A stretch of DNA of 64,000 nt from Vibrio ostreicida (GCF_013074385.2 NZ_JABEYA020000002.1:124001-188000); one strand, 5' to 3'. Positions 8,003 through 17,797 are shown, numbered from the stretch's first letter. The notes: generated by a model not told the origin, from the letters alone. Numbers and translations: made by a program.

Positions 8003-8848
8003 ATGACGGTAATGAGCAAAACACATAACGAAACTATTTCGCACTTTTCTAATCAAGAAATTAGCGCCGCTCGCAAGGCTTTCTTGCAATACGAACAAAA
8101 GCAGCAAATTTTTTTACTTTCAGTAATGCCGATTGAAGAAGCGGTTGCAATACTGCGCGACTGCTCAATTGGTTTCGTTCAGCATCTCCTTATGGAGTTG
8201 GACAATGACGGTTCTGATAAGCGGGCACGCCACTATGCCCATCATTTAGGCTTTATTCATTCGGAAGTTGAAACATCAAATAATTATCTCAGTACGTCGG
8301 TCTGGGGCCACGTTAAACAGAGGATTGGTTGGATTATTGCCTTGGCATTACTCGGTATTGTATCCGGGTTGATTATCAACCAGTATGAAGACACTTTAAG
8401 TCAACTAATGTTGTTGGCTGTTTATATGCCAGTTATTGCAGCGGCAGGCGGTAATACTGGATCACAGTCAGCGACGCTTGTGATTCGTGCCTTAGCAACA
8501 GGATCACTAAAAAAGCGTCAGTGGTTAGCGGTTTTTTGGAAAGAGAGTCGTATTGCTGTCTGCCTTGCATCCGCTATCGCAACAGTGATGGTCATCAGAG
8601 TGATGTTATTTAGTGGTGATGCTTCCACAGGAGGGTTTGATCTTCAAACCATAGCACTCGCCATTGCGGTTGCCTTGTTTATACAAGTGACGATGTCGAC
8701 CACGTTGGGAGGTTTGCTCCCCATCATAGCGAGAGCATTGAATCTGGACCCTGCCGTTTTAGTGAGTCCCGTGTTGGCTTCCCTCGTTGATATTTCAGGA
8801 ATATGGATTTATTTCACTGTAGTGAACAAATTTTTAGGGATTGAGTGA
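8003..8848 (+). CDS. MgtE-type divalent cation transporter lacking CBS domains
   Basis: 281 aa. Residues 1-100 are a short soluble part with an MgtE N-domain-like stretch (VMPIEEAVAILRD, 41-53). Residues 108-281 are the five-helix SLC41/MgtE membrane domain, with the signature GGNTGSQS (149-156) and the pore Asp D263 in LVDISGIW, matching the Mg2+-coordinating Asp of canonical MgtE. Canonical MgtE is about 450 aa and carries paired CBS domains that close the pore when Mg2+ is bound; here there is no room for them. The likely substrate is Mg2+ or Co2+. The ATG at 8003 has GGGAGA upstream. Its last 40 nt overlap the 3' end of dacB on the opposite strand. Confidence 0.85.
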   Translation: MTVMSKTHNETISHFSNQEISAARKAFLQYEQKQQIFLLSVMPIEEAVAILRDCSIGFVQHLLMELDNDGSDKRARHYAHHLGFIHSEVETSNNYLSTSVWGHVKQRIGWIIALALLGIVSGLIINQYEDTLSQLMLLAVYMPVIAAAGGNTGSQSATLVIRALATGSLKKRQWLAVFWKESRIAVCLASAIATVMVIRVMLFSGDASTGGFDLQTIALAIAVALFIQVTMSTTLGGLLPIIARALNLDPAVLVSPVLASLVDISGIWIYFTVVNKFLGIE

Positions 8849-10266
8849 CTTAGCTTCACTATATCCTGATAGAAGAGGGTTTCAAACTTAGTGATTGGCG
8901 CTTCCGTCGGTTTTTGATCGGGCTTGGGTTTGGGGGGCAGGTAGTCCGCGACGTATTGTACAAACAAGGTTGCGGGTTTACCACTCGAGTCTAAACCAAA
9001 TCCAGCCATATTATAGCTCCCATAGACGGAGCCACTTTTCGCAATAAAAGCCCCTTTTATAGGTTGTTGGCGCATACTCCGGCGATATTTTAGTGTCCCT
9101 GATTCTCCAGATACGGGCATCATCGCAATGAGATTGAGAGTATCATCATTGGCCCAGATATAGCGTAGGATCTGAGCCATTGACTGACTGGTTAAGCGGT
9201 TATTACGTGATAAGCCGGAACCATCGGCCAGAGGCGCGGCGTCCAAATTAACGCCCGTATGAGCAAAAATAATTTGCTTTATTGCTTTGGTACCATTGCT
9301 GAAACTACCGGGTTGAATATAAAATTTTGCCCCTAATGTTTTCGTGACATTGTCGGCGATCAAGTTGTCCGACCGTTTGAGCATGGTCTCGAGTAATTTG
9401 ACTAAAGGAGGGGAACGGTGGGTCGCGAGTAAGGTCGTATTGTGCCGCTGTAGCGAACCGATTCTAACGCTACCGTTAAATGTTATATTCAGCTCCTTTA
9501 AGATATTGTGTAACATGCGTTGTGTGTAGAGTTCAGGATCTTGAACGGCAAACTTCAGCGGCAGAGGTTTATCTCGCTTCACTAAACAGCCATTTAACTG
9601 ATAGTGGTTATCTGGGGAGGAGATCAGTTCCAAATCACATTGTGTACTGGTCTTTTGCTCTGTGGTGACACTTTTTGCCTGCGTTGTTACATAAACAGGA
9701 TAGTGTTCAGGTACGTAGACTCTGGTGCGGCCGTCATCTTGTGTGTAGATGGAGGCTTGAACACAATTTCTATCCAAAGATATTGCCGCAGCGGGGGCAC
9801 TGTAGCAAACGCCGAGTATGTCCCAAGGCCAACCAATGCCACGGTTGTAGCCTGTAAATGCTCGGTTATCTAGCCAGATGTCCCCACGTATTTCTCTCAA
9901 CCCATTTCTTTTAGCAACCGCAAATAATTGCTTTAAATTTTTGGTTTTTAAGGTCGGATCGCCCGAAAAGCGTAAAGCAAGGTCATCGTCGGCTTTTTCC
10001 AATGTTGTTTCAAAATAAAAGTTATCCCCAAGCTCTAACTTTGCCGCCAGCGCGGTGACTAGCTTCAATGTGCTGGCAGGTGGGAAATATTGCTGACTAT
10101 TGGATGTATCGAGCAGCGTATCGTTTTCGACAAGAGATTCAACAAGCAACGTTGCTCTGCTCCCATGGGGCAATTCACTGAGAGGGGCATAAGCAAACGC
10201 CTTAATTGGAGATAAAAAAAGGAAAACAATCAGGAACACGTTGAGTAGCTGCATAGAAAGCGCCAT
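8809..10266 (-). CDS. dacB: D-alanyl-D-alanine carboxypeptidase/endopeptidase (PBP4)
   Basis: 485 aa, a class C low-molecular-weight penicillin-binding protein of the periplasm that trims or cuts peptidoglycan peptides. A signal peptide spans about residues 5-25, with probable cleavage after KAFA. The active-site triad is complete: S65-T-L-K68, S299-D-N301, and K410-S-G412. The family block DGSGLSRNN (348-356) is intact, and the large insert between the first two motifs is typical of PBP4. The start may instead be the second Met, 12 nt downstream. It converges with the MgtE-type gene, and the two 3' ends overlap by 40 nt with no terminator between them. Confidence 0.94.
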   Translation of the reverse strand: MALSMQLLNVFLIVFLFLSPIKAFAYAPLSELPHGSRATLLVESLVENDTLLDTSNSQQYFPPASTLKLVTALAAKLELGDNFYFETTLEKADDDLALRFSGDPTLKTKNLKQLFAVAKRNGLREIRGDIWLDNRAFTGYNRGIGWPWDILGVCYSAPAAAISLDRNCVQASIYTQDDGRTRVYVPEHYPVYVTTQAKSVTTEQKTSTQCDLELISSPDNHYQLNGCLVKRDKPLPLKFAVQDPELYTQRMLHNILKELNITFNGSVRIGSLQRHNTTLLATHRSPPLVKLLETMLKRSDNLIADNVTKTLGAKFYIQPGSFSNGTKAIKQIIFAHTGVNLDAAPLADGSGLSRNNRLTSQSMAQILRYIWANDDTLNLIAMMPVSGESGTLKYRRSMRQQPIKGAFIAKSGSVYGSYNMAGFGLDSSGKPATLFVQYVADYLPPKPKPDQKPTEAPITKFETLFYQDIVKLSHSIPKNLFTTVK

Positions 10267-10299
10267 GTGGGTAGATTACAAAACAGCAGTATAGCGAGT

Positions 10300-10327
10300 A
10301 AAAAAAACGCCCGCTATAAGCGGGCGC
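10300..10327 (-). terminator. Terminator of the porin gene
   Basis: Stem CGCCCGCT/AGCGGGCG (10309-10316 with 10320-10327). Read on the minus strand, it is followed by a run of T (10300-10308). It separates ompU from dacB on the same strand. Confidence 0.85.
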
Positions 10328-10354
10328 TGAGATTTGCTTGGCTAAGCGACAAAC

Positions 10355-11383
10355 TTAGAAGTCGTAGCGTAGACCCATAGCGATCTCATCTTCAGATTGG
10401 ATCTTAGTTGCGTTGCTCGTTGTTGTTGCAACAGAGCCAACTTTATCCCCTTCACTGATAAGGTTGATGTTGTAAGAAACATAACCACGGAAGTTTGGTT
10501 TGAAGTAATAAGTGGCATCAAGAGCAACGTTGTCAGCAGAGGTCTCTTTGTTTGTTTCGGCGCTGTTGTAGGTTGTAGAAAGCACAGTTTGACCCATTGT
10601 GTAGGCCGCCGCTAATTCGTAACCAGTATAATCTACAGTGCTCTTAGAGTTAGAAAGCTGTTTCTCGCCATCTGTATAGATACCAGCAAAGTATAAGTCA
10701 TTGATTGAGTATGATGCCGTCCCCATGTACTCGTTTGCTTCATCCTGAGTCGCATAACCTGCACCTAGCTTAACGCCTGTTTCACCGATAGCGTAGATAG
10801 CAGAAAGTGAGTAACCATCTTGGCCGTTGTCAGAAAACTGATCTGTGGCAACATCTTCAGTACGGTCAGCGAAGCGGTAGCTGGCTTTTAAACCAAGGTC
10901 AGAAAATTGACCACTGTAGCTAATCATGTTGTCTGAGCGATCCGCGACAGCGATCTTATCTGCGGCAGAGTTACCGTGGTAAGCCATGATATCGGTAAAG
11001 TCAGTCAAAACGCCCAACGCACCTTCATTCTTACCGTAAGTTACCTCACCGAATGCACCACCAATACCACCGTAAAGATAACGGCTAGTTAGGCTATCAT
11101 TGCCTTCGTTGGCGTCTGCTTGAGATGCGCCTTGCTCGTTTGTGGTAAATTCGCCTTCGTAGAAACCGACACCGTAAAGATTGTCATTGATTTGTGCAGT
11201 GCCAAGGAAGTTTAGACGTACACGCGATTTGTCATCAGCTTTACCATCTTTGAGTGATAGACGGGCTTCGGCGCGGCCGCCCATTTCGATAGAATTTCCG
11301 TCCTGATTGTAAAGTTCTGCGGCGTTAGTGGCAGTGGCTAGTGCAGCAGCTGAAACTGCTAAAGCGATCAGAGTTTTGTTCAT
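10355..11383 (-). CDS. ompU: OmpU-like outer membrane porin
   Basis: 342 aa. A signal peptide (1-21, cleavage near TNAA/ELYN) is followed by a 16-strand general porin barrel ending in the outer-membrane targeting Phe (GLRYDF). Stretches such as GGRAEARLSLKDGKA, SRVRLNFLG, VGFYEGEFTTN and ADNVALDATYYFKPNFRGY match vibrio OmpU closely. It forms trimeric channels for small solutes; in pathogenic vibrios OmpU is induced by ToxR and confers bile tolerance. The position between dacB and greA matches what I recall of Vibrio chromosomes. A long AT-rich upstream region fits a strongly regulated gene. Confidence 0.9.
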   Translation of the reverse strand: MNKTLIALAVSAAALATATNAAELYNQDGNSIEMGGRAEARLSLKDGKADDKSRVRLNFLGTAQINDNLYGVGFYEGEFTTNEQGASQADANEGNDSLTSRYLYGGIGGAFGEVTYGKNEGALGVLTDFTDIMAYHGNSAADKIAVADRSDNMISYSGQFSDLGLKASYRFADRTEDVATDQFSDNGQDGYSLSAIYAIGETGVKLGAGYATQDEANEYMGTASYSINDLYFAGIYTDGEKQLSNSKSTVDYTGYELAAAYTMGQTVLSTTYNSAETNKETSADNVALDATYYFKPNFRGYVSYNINLISEGDKVGSVATTTSNATKIQSEDEIAMGLRYDF

Positions 11384-11841
11384 CTTATAAGTCCTAATTT
11401 ACTGTCCATGAATACATTTTTTAGAGAAGTACGCTGTGATTGGCTTTTTTCTCTTTGTTTCGTCTCTGGCGTTTGTCAGCGCTGCCAATCAATGGCGCGT
11501 ACATCAACAGCCGGAGAGTATTTGGTGAAGAATGTTTTACCGCCAAAGTTCCTCAATGAGTTAGTAAAACAATATAAATCCTCGTTGTGAACGGTGTTTT
11601 ATTTCTGGTAAAAAATAATCAAGAATTTGTTTTTTAATAATTTTTTCGACAATTGCGCCGTTTAATTACATTTTTATTATTTATATTTTTTTACTTTAAC
11701 GGCCTGATGAAAACGCCAATTGAGATAATTTCAATTATGAGAAGAAGGGAGAATGCTGCGTAAGTCATCCAGATATTGAATTGAGATGATTTAGTCGTTA
11801 AGTTTGTTTACACTAGAAGATATTGTTCAATGATCCCGTAA
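11384..11841. promoter_or_regulatory. ompU/greA divergent intergenic region
   Basis: About 460 bp without a convincing gene. It is very AT-rich between 11590 and 11700, as expected for the ompU promoter side, with T and A tracts but no promoter hexamers I would assign firmly. An inverted repeat AATTGA-N7-TCAATT lies at 11718-11736. A 60-codon open frame at 11408-11590 has no ribosome binding site and no protein-like composition. Confidence 0.5.
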
Positions 11842-11873
11842 CCCAATCCAATTGGACTGGGAGGGTTTTTTTT
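11842..11873 (+). terminator. Intrinsic terminator in the greA leader (GraL-like position)
   Basis: Stem CCCA-A-TCC / GGA-C-TGGG with loop AATT (11842-11861) followed, after GAGGG, by eight T (11866-11873). It ends 32 nt before the greA start. In E. coli the greA leader contains a strong terminator at a similar place, which yields the GraL short RNAs. Confidence 0.65.
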
Positions 11874-11905
11874 GTCCAAAGACGGCTTTGGCAATGAGGT
11901 AAATA

Positions 11906-12379
11906 ATGGAAAAAGTCCCAATGACAGTGCGCGGCGAACAAAGGCTACGCGAAGAATTAGAACGATTACTTAAGCTTCGTCCGCAAATTTCGGAAGCGAT
12001 TGCTGAAGCTCGTGAACTGGGTGATCTGAAAGAGAATGCTGAATATCATGCTGCGCGCGAGGAGCAGGGTATTTGTGAAGCTCAGATTCGTGATATTGAA
12101 TACAAGCTTTCTATGGCGCAGGTTATTGATGTGACCAGTATGGAAAATTCAGGTAAGGTGATCTTTGGTGCAACTGTTAGCTTGATTGATTGTGATACGG
12201 AAGAAGAAAAAACCTATCAGATCGTGGGTGATGACGAAGCCAATATCAAATCTGGTCGTATTTCTGTCAGCTCACCGATAGCACGAGGGTTGATTGGTAA
12301 AATGGAAGGTGATGAAGTGGTCATCTCAACCCCTGGTGGAGATCGAGATTTTGAAATTGATAGCGTTCAGTATATTTAG
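11906..12379 (+). CDS. greA: Transcription elongation factor GreA
   Basis: 157 aa (E. coli 158). It rescues backtracked RNA polymerase by stimulating cleavage of the nascent RNA 3' end. An N-terminal antiparallel coiled coil (about 1-75) reaches into the secondary channel, with the tip acids D40 and E43 in [11 protein letters not shown]. The C-terminal FKBP-like domain (about 80-157) binds polymerase. The first ATG gives the family N-terminus [10 protein letters not shown]. The leader carries its own terminator, so expression is probably set by read-through. A bidirectional terminator follows at 12396. Confidence 0.96.
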   Translation: MEKVPMTVRGEQRLREELERLLKLRPQISEAIAEARELGDLKENAEYHAAREEQGICEAQIRDIEYKLSMAQVIDVTSMENSGKVIFGATVSLIDCDTEEEKTYQIVGDDEANIKSGRISVSSPIARGLIGKMEGDEVVISTPGGDRDFEIDSVQYI

Positions 12380-12395
12380 AGCCTGAATGATAAGC

Positions 12396-12421
12396 AAAAA
12401 GGTCGCGATAGCGACCTTTTT
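12396..12421. terminator. Bidirectional terminator between greA and yhbY
   Basis: 11-bp stem AAAAAGGTCGC/GCGACCTTTTT with loop GATA. The A and T tracts serve both converging genes. Confidence 0.9.
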
Positions 12422-12446
12422 GTATTACAGAAAATAGGGAACGGTG

Positions 12447-12743
12447 TTATTTGCGAGGTAACTCGATTTTACGTTCTTCGGTCTGGCGATACAGGACGAG
12501 TGTTTTGCCGATAACCTGTACCTTTTCTGCGTTTGTTTCACGCACTATGGCTTCAACAATCAGGTTTTTAGTTTCACGGTCTTCAGAAGCGACTTTAATT
12601 TTAACCAGCTCATGGTGGTTAAGCGCAAGGTCTATTTCCGCAAGAACCGCTTCAGTGAGCCCATTTGCGCCCATTAGCACAACAGGTTTTAGACTGTGGG
12701 CTAGGCCTTTTAGATGCTGCTTTTGTTTGGTGCTTAGATTCAT
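12447..12743 (-). CDS. yhbY: Ribosome assembly RNA-binding protein YhbY (CRM domain)
   Basis: 98 aa from the ATG at 12743 (MNLSTKQKQHLKG), almost identical in length and sequence to the 97-aa E. coli protein. The open frame runs 18 codons further upstream, but those residues are not part of the family. It is a single CRM domain with the GANG loop (GxxG motif) near residue 25-30; it binds pre-50S particles and acts in large-subunit assembly. It is divergent from rlmE, another 50S factor. No strong Shine-Dalgarno sequence is seen. Confidence 0.93.
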   Translation of the reverse strand: MNLSTKQKQHLKGLAHSLKPVVLMGANGLTEAVLAEIDLALNHHELVKIKVASEDRETKNLIVEAIVRETNAEKVQVIGKTLVLYRQTEERKIELPRK

Positions 12744-12856
12744 TACGCGGCCAATTTTGTTTAATGTAAGGGTTGAAAAATACCATTTTAACGCCATCTA
12801 ACCCTGAAGACTATAATTTATTGGGCTAGAGATCCCCTCCATTAGTTAGGAATCGA

Positions 12857-13486
12857 ATGAGCAAACAAAAACATTCAGCCAGTTCTGGTCGTTGGTTGAA
12901 AGAACATTTTGATGATAAGTACGCGAATGAAGCAAGAAAAAAAGGCTACCGCTCTCGTGCTTATTTTAAAATGGAAGAGATCCAAACGAAAGATAAACTA
13001 CTAAAAGCTGGTATGACAGTCGTTGATTTGGGCGCTGCACCAGGGGGATGGTCTCAATATGCTGCTAAAATAATTGGTGAGCAGGGACAAATCATTGCGT
13101 GTGACCTGCTACCCATGGATGCGATCGCTGGTGTGTCATTCCTTCAGGGGGATTTTCGAGAAGATTCTGTCCTTGAAGCGCTACTCGAGAGAATTCAACC
13201 AGAGATGGTGGATGTTGTGATGTCGGATATGGCGCCGAATATGGCGGGCAATTTGTCTGTTGATCAGCCTCGTGCTTTGTATCTTGTTGAGCTAGCTTTA
13301 GATATGTGTCGACAAGTTCTGGCGCCCAATGGTAGTTTTGTTGTAAAAGTATTTCAGGGCGAAGGCTTCGAGCAGTACGTCAAAGACGTTCGTGAGATGT
13401 TTAAGACCGTGAAAATACGTAAACCCGATTCTTCGAGGGCGCGTTCCCGAGAAGTGTATATTGTAGCCACTGGTTACAAAGGTTAA
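12857..13486 (+). CDS. rlmE: 23S rRNA (uridine2552-2'-O)-methyltransferase RlmE
   Basis: 209 aa, the same length as E. coli RlmE (FtsJ/RrmJ). It methylates the ribose of U2552 in the A-loop at a late stage of 50S assembly. The SAM motif [11 protein letters not shown] is at 57-67, and the catalytic K38-D124-K164-E199 tetrad falls at exactly the E. coli positions. AGGAA precedes the ATG. It is followed after 98 bp by ftsH, the conserved heat-shock pair. Confidence 0.97.
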   Translation: MSKQKHSASSGRWLKEHFDDKYANEARKKGYRSRAYFKMEEIQTKDKLLKAGMTVVDLGAAPGGWSQYAAKIIGEQGQIIACDLLPMDAIAGVSFLQGDFREDSVLEALLERIQPEMVDVVMSDMAPNMAGNLSVDQPRALYLVELALDMCRQVLAPNGSFVVKVFQGEGFEQYVKDVREMFKTVKIRKPDSSRARSREVYIVATGYKG

Positions 13487-13584
13487 CTATTTGTTCGAAA
13501 GCGCAGATGTTAACACCGTAGCTACAGGTAACAAACTGTAGTACCCTACCTTCAATTACAATTAGTTATCGCGAGGCTGACACC

Positions 13585-15549
13585 TTGAGTGACATGGCAA
13601 AAAATTTAATTCTGTGGCTTGTAATCGCTGTGGTTTTGATGTCGGTTTTCCAGAGCTTTGGTCCTGGGGACAATAACGGCAGAGCAGTTGACTACACGTC
13701 TTTTGTACAGGAAGTTGGCCAAGGCCAGATTCAGGAAGCAACGTTCAAAGGCGAAGAAATTACCTTTGTGCGTCGTGGCAATGGAGCACGTTTTGTGACT
13801 TACATGCCAGTATACGACCAGAAGTTGCTGGATGACCTGATTAAACAAAATGTGAAAGTGCAGGGTACCCCACCAGAAGAAGCAAGCTTACTGGGTACTA
13901 TCTTTATTTCGTGGTTCCCTATGATTTTGCTGATTGGGGTATGGATCTTCTTCATGCGCCAAATGCAAGGTGGTGGTGGAAAAGGGGCCATGTCTTTCGG
14001 CAAGAGCAAAGCTCGTATGATGAGCGAAGAGCAAATCAAAACGACGTTTGGTGATGTCGCGGGTTGTGATGAAGCCAAGGAAGATGTAAAAGAGCTGGTG
14101 GATTATTTACGTGACCCTAGCCGGTTTCAGAAGCTCGGTGGTAAAATCCCCACGGGCGTATTGATGGTCGGTCCTCCGGGTACGGGTAAAACCCTGTTAG
14201 CAAAAGCGATTGCAGGTGAAGCCAAAGTTCCGTTCTTTACGATTTCAGGCTCAGACTTTGTTGAAATGTTTGTTGGTGTTGGTGCTTCTCGCGTACGGGA
14301 TATGTTTGAGCAAGCCAAGAAAGCAGCGCCATGTATCATCTTTATCGATGAGATCGATGCAGTCGGTCGCCAACGTGGTGCCGGAGTCGGCGGTGGGCAC
14401 GATGAACGAGAGCAAACATTGAACCAAATGCTGGTCGAAATGGATGGTTTTGAAGGCAATGAAGGCATTATTGTCATTGCCGCGACCAACCGTCCAGATG
14501 TACTTGACCCTGCCCTACTGCGCCCTGGTCGTTTTGATCGTCAAGTCGTTGTGGGTCTGCCTGATGTACGAGGTCGAGAGCAAATCCTGAAAGTTCACAT
14601 GCGTAAAGTTCCGACCGCAGACGATGTCGAGCCTTCATTGATTGCACGAGGAACACCAGGTTTCTCGGGTGCTGATCTTGCCAACTTAGTGAACGAGGCT
14701 GCTCTGTTTGCAGCACGTGGCAACAAGCAGCTCGTCTCTATGGTCGAGTTTGAATTGGCTAAAGATAAGATCATGATGGGTGCGGAGCGCCGCTCGATGG
14801 TGATGTCTGAAGAAACTAAGGAATCGACTGCGTACCACGAAGCTGGGCACGCTATCGTCGGCCGATTAGTTCCAGAACATGATCCAGTCTACAAGGTGTC
14901 TATCATTCCACGTGGACGTGCTTTGGGGGTCACTATGTACCTTCCAGAACAAGACCGTGTTAGCATGTCTAGATTGCACTTAGAGTCTATGGTCTCAAGC
15001 CTTTACGGTGGACGCTTGGCGGAAGAAATTATCTACGGTGCCGATAACGTTTCTACCGGTGCATCGAACGATATTGAAAGGGCAACGGACATTGCGCGTA
15101 AAATGGTGACTCAGTGGGGATTCTCTGACAAGTTGGGACCACTACTCTATGCTGAAGATGAAGGCGAAGTCTTCCTCGGACGCAGCGTGACCCAAACTAA
15201 GCATATGTCTGATGAAACTGCGAGACTGATTGATACGGAAGTCAGAGGCATTATTGACCGCAACTACGCTCGCGCTAAGCAGATCCTTGAAGATAACATG
15301 GATATCATGCATGCGATGAAAGATGCGTTGATGAAATATGAAACCATTGATGCCGGTCAAATTGATGATTTGATGGAGCGTAAGTCAGAGATTCGTGACC
15401 CTGCGGGTTGGGGAGATACTGACAACAAACCTCAAGCAAAGTCGCAAAGCAAAGCTGAAGAAAAAACAGCGAAGCCAGTGGAAGATGACTCATCTGCACC
15501 GGCTGAATCCAGCCAAGAGCTTACCTCTGAAAAGAAAGATTCAGAGTAA
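13585..15549 (+). CDS. ftsH: ATP-dependent membrane zinc metalloprotease FtsH
   Basis: 654 aa from a TTG at 13585. GAGG (13572-13575) lies 9 nt before the TTG but 18 nt before the next ATG (13594, MAKNLILWL), so the TTG is preferred. Two membrane segments (about 7-25 and 103-124) flank a periplasmic domain. The AAA+ domain has Walker A GPPGTGKT (196-203), Walker B IIFIDEID (251-258) and the second region of homology after about 300. The zinc site is HEAGH (418-422). The C-terminal tail of about 40 residues is acidic, lysine-rich and variable. It degrades membrane proteins and regulators such as LpxC and sigma32. A clean terminator follows. Confidence 0.97.
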   Translation: MSDMAKNLILWLVIAVVLMSVFQSFGPGDNNGRAVDYTSFVQEVGQGQIQEATFKGEEITFVRRGNGARFVTYMPVYDQKLLDDLIKQNVKVQGTPPEEASLLGTIFISWFPMILLIGVWIFFMRQMQGGGGKGAMSFGKSKARMMSEEQIKTTFGDVAGCDEAKEDVKELVDYLRDPSRFQKLGGKIPTGVLMVGPPGTGKTLLAKAIAGEAKVPFFTISGSDFVEMFVGVGASRVRDMFEQAKKAAPCIIFIDEIDAVGRQRGAGVGGGHDEREQTLNQMLVEMDGFEGNEGIIVIAATNRPDVLDPALLRPGRFDRQVVVGLPDVRGREQILKVHMRKVPTADDVEPSLIARGTPGFSGADLANLVNEAALFAARGNKQLVSMVEFELAKDKIMMGAERRSMVMSEETKESTAYHEAGHAIVGRLVPEHDPVYKVSIIPRGRALGVTMYLPEQDRVSMSRLHLESMVSSLYGGRLAEEIIYGADNVSTGASNDIERATDIARKMVTQWGFSDKLGPLLYAEDEGEVFLGRSVTQTKHMSDETARLIDTEVRGIIDRNYARAKQILEDNMDIMHAMKDALMKYETIDAGQIDDLMERKSEIRDPAGWGDTDNKPQAKSQSKAEEKTAKPVEDDSSAPAESSQELTSEKKDSE

Positions 15550-15565
15550 TCCTTTCCAATAGAAC

Positions 15566-15591
15566 AAACCCCGAGGAAACTCGGGGTTTTT
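15566..15591 (+). terminator. ftsH terminator
   Basis: 10-bp stem AAACCCCGAG/CTCGGGGTTT with loop GAAA and further T residues. folP begins 11 bp beyond it. Confidence 0.9.
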
Positions 15592-15601
15592 GTATATTCT
15601 T

Positions 15602-16432
15602 ATGATCATTACTGCAAATAATAAAACCTTGAATTTGTCTTCTCCTCAGGTGATGGCAATTCTGAATGTTACACCTGATTCCTTCTCAGACGGTGGTCGG
15701 TTTAATTCGATTGATAAAGCGATGCGTCAAGTAGAACTCATGATCGAAGCTGGCGTAGGAATCATTGATGTTGGTGGAGAATCGACACGGCCAGGTGCTC
15801 CCGATGTCTCCTTAGAAGACGAACTCAGTCGAGTCATTCCGGTGATAAAGGCCATTCGAGAGAGATTTGATGTGTGGATTTCTGTTGATACGAGTAAGGC
15901 AGAAGTCATGCGTCAGGCGATTGCTGCTGGTGCTGACATGATTAATGATGTTAGGGCCTTACAGGAACCTGATACGATTGACGTTGTTGCAGAGTCTGGT
16001 CTGCCTGTTTGTTTGATGCACATGCAGGGTCAGCCAAGGTCAATGCAAGCGAACCCACATTACGACGATTTACTTGAGGAAGTGAAGGCTTTTCTTGTTG
16101 AGCGAGTTTCTGCGTGTGAAGCTAAGGGTATCGACAAGCAGCAGCTTATCTTAGATCCCGGTTTTGGGTTCGGGAAAACCCTTGAACACAACTATTTTAT
16201 GCTTGCCCACCTTGAAGATTTTCATCAGCTCGGATTGCCCGTTTTAGCGGGAATGTCGCGTAAATCAATGTTATTTAAGCCTCTTGAGAAAACGCCTGAA
16301 GAATGTATGGCGGCGAGTGTCAGTTGTGCCACTGTCGCGGCCATGAAAGGAGCACACATCATCCGTGTGCATGACTTTGAACAGACGATTGATGCAATGA
16401 AGATTATCTCAATGGTAAAACAACACGGTTGA
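15602..16432 (+). CDS. folP: Dihydropteroate synthase
   Basis: 276 aa from the ATG at 15602. A TTG four codons upstream lies inside the ftsH terminator and is rejected. It condenses p-aminobenzoate with dihydropterin pyrophosphate in folate synthesis and is the sulfonamide target. Motifs are NVTPDSFSDGG (22-32), GGESTRPG (58-65), DPGFGFGK (185-192) and SRKS (219-222), all intact. The start sits 11 bp after a terminator, so transcription may depend on ftsH read-through; no separate promoter is evident. It is followed by glmM after 24 bp, the conserved folP-glmM operon. Confidence 0.95.
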   Translation: MIITANNKTLNLSSPQVMAILNVTPDSFSDGGRFNSIDKAMRQVELMIEAGVGIIDVGGESTRPGAPDVSLEDELSRVIPVIKAIRERFDVWISVDTSKAEVMRQAIAAGADMINDVRALQEPDTIDVVAESGLPVCLMHMQGQPRSMQANPHYDDLLEEVKAFLVERVSACEAKGIDKQQLILDPGFGFGKTLEHNYFMLAHLEDFHQLGLPVLAGMSRKSMLFKPLEKTPEECMAASVSCATVAAMKGAHIIRVHDFEQTIDAMKIISMVKQHG

Positions 16433-16456
16433 GAGCAAGAGAAATAAGGAATAAAT

Positions 16457-17797
16457 ATGTCTAATAAGAGACGTTATTTTGGTACTGATGGGGTACGTGG
16501 CAAAGTGGGTCAGTATCCGATAACACCGGACTTTGTGCTGAAACTGGGTTGGGCTGCTGGTCGAGTTCTGGCGAAGCAGGGCACCAAAAAAGTGATCATC
16601 GGCAAAGATACCCGTATTTCCGGCTATATGCTTGAATCGGCATTGGAAGCCGGCCTCGCTGCTGCTGGCTTACAAGCGACGTTCACCGGTCCTATGCCGA
16701 CCCCAGCGGTGGCATATTTGACGCAAACGTTTCGTGCCGAGGCAGGAATCGTCATCTCTGCGTCCCACAACCCATATTATGATAATGGCATCAAATTTTT
16801 CTCTTCGGAGGGCACTAAGCTGGCTGATGAAGTGGAATTGGCCATTGAAGCGGAATTGGACAAAGACATTGAATGTGTTGAGTCACCCTTGCTTGGCAAA
16901 GCCACCCGACTTAATGATGCTGCAGGGCGTTATATTGAGTTTTGTAAAAGTACCTTTCCGTCAACCCTGAGCTTGTCAGGAATGAAGGTTGTGGTTGATT
17001 GTGCGCATGGTGCAACCTATCAGATTGCACCAGCCGTTTTCAGTGAACTTGGTGCTGATGTGATAGCCATGGGTGTTGAACCGAACGGGACCAACATCAA
17101 CCATGAGGTGGGAGCGACGGATGTACGGGCATTACAAAAGCGCGTTTTAGAGGAACAAGCCGCATTAGGCCTTGCTTTTGATGGAGATGGCGATCGGATA
17201 ATGATGGTCGATCATCTCGGCAACAAGATAGATGGTGACCAAATCGCGTACATGATCGCGCGTGATGCAATGCGCAGAGGTGAGCTAAAGGGTGGGGTTG
17301 TTGGCACGTTAATGACCAATTTAGGAATGGAAAATGGTCTGAAACAGCTTGGTATTCCTTTTGTGCGTGCTGCCGTGGGTGATCGTTATGTTATGGAGCA
17401 ATTGCTGAAGAAAGGTTGGAGAATTGGCGCGGAAAACTCAGGACATGTGATTTTATTAGACAAGGTCACAACGGGTGACGCGATTGTTGCTGCTCTTCAG
17501 GTATTGGCTTCAGTTGTCAGCAGTAATTTGTCATTGTACGAACTCTCTCAAGGGATGACGCTCTATCCTCAGGTACTTGAAAATGTACGTTTTTCTGGTG
17601 AATCAAATCCTATGGAAGCAAAGGCGGTAACGGATGCTGTGGCTGCCGTTGAAGCTGAGTTAGGTGAGAAAGGACGGGTATTGTTACGAAAATCCGGTAC
17701 TGAACCTCTGATAAGAGTCATGGTAGAGGGTGAAGATGCCGAGTTGGTCAAAATCTCAGCTGGGACAATTGCACAAGCCGTCAGAGCGAGTTTTTAA
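16457..17797 (+). CDS. glmM: Phosphoglucosamine mutase
   Basis: 446 aa (E. coli 445). It interconverts glucosamine-6-phosphate and glucosamine-1-phosphate for UDP-GlcNAc, and so for peptidoglycan and LPS. The phosphoserine loop SASHNP lies at 101-106 with the active serine at S103 (E. coli S102, one residue shift). The metal loop is DGDGD (242-246), and the C-terminal phosphate-binding [12 protein letters not shown] is present. AAGGA precedes the ATG. In E. coli secG follows directly; here secG is 15 kb away. Confidence 0.97.
   Translation: MSNKRRYFGTDGVRGKVGQYPITPDFVLKLGWAAGRVLAKQGTKKVIIGKDTRISGYMLESALEAGLAAAGLQATFTGPMPTPAVAYLTQTFRAEAGIVISASHNPYYDNGIKFFSSEGTKLADEVELAIEAELDKDIECVESPLLGKATRLNDAAGRYIEFCKSTFPSTLSLSGMKVVVDCAHGATYQIAPAVFSELGADVIAMGVEPNGTNINHEVGATDVRALQKRVLEEQAALGLAFDGDGDRIMMVDHLGNKIDGDQIAYMIARDAMRRGELKGGVVGTLMTNLGMENGLKQLGIPFVRAAVGDRYVMEQLLKKGWRIGAENSGHVILLDKVTTGDAIVAALQVLASVVSSNLSLYELSQGMTLYPQVLENVRFSGESNPMEAKAVTDAVAAVEAELGEKGRVLLRKSGTEPLIRVMVEGEDAELVKISAGTIAQAVRASF

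Noticed and set aside
7732..8019. Minus-strand open frame of 95 codons across the MgtE-type leader
   Set aside because: No ribosome binding site and no protein-like composition. It is antisense to a structured leader and the start of the transporter gene.
11408..11590. 60-codon open frame between ompU and greA
   Set aside because: No ribosome binding site, mixed composition, and it lies in the expected ompU promoter region.
12451..12801. Plus-strand open frame of 116 codons opposite yhbY
   Set aside because: It is Ser/Arg-rich shadow translation of the well-recognised yhbY gene.
14127..14489. Minus-strand 120-codon open frame inside ftsH
   Set aside because: It lies opposite the AAA+ domain of ftsH and has no family resemblance or ribosome binding site.
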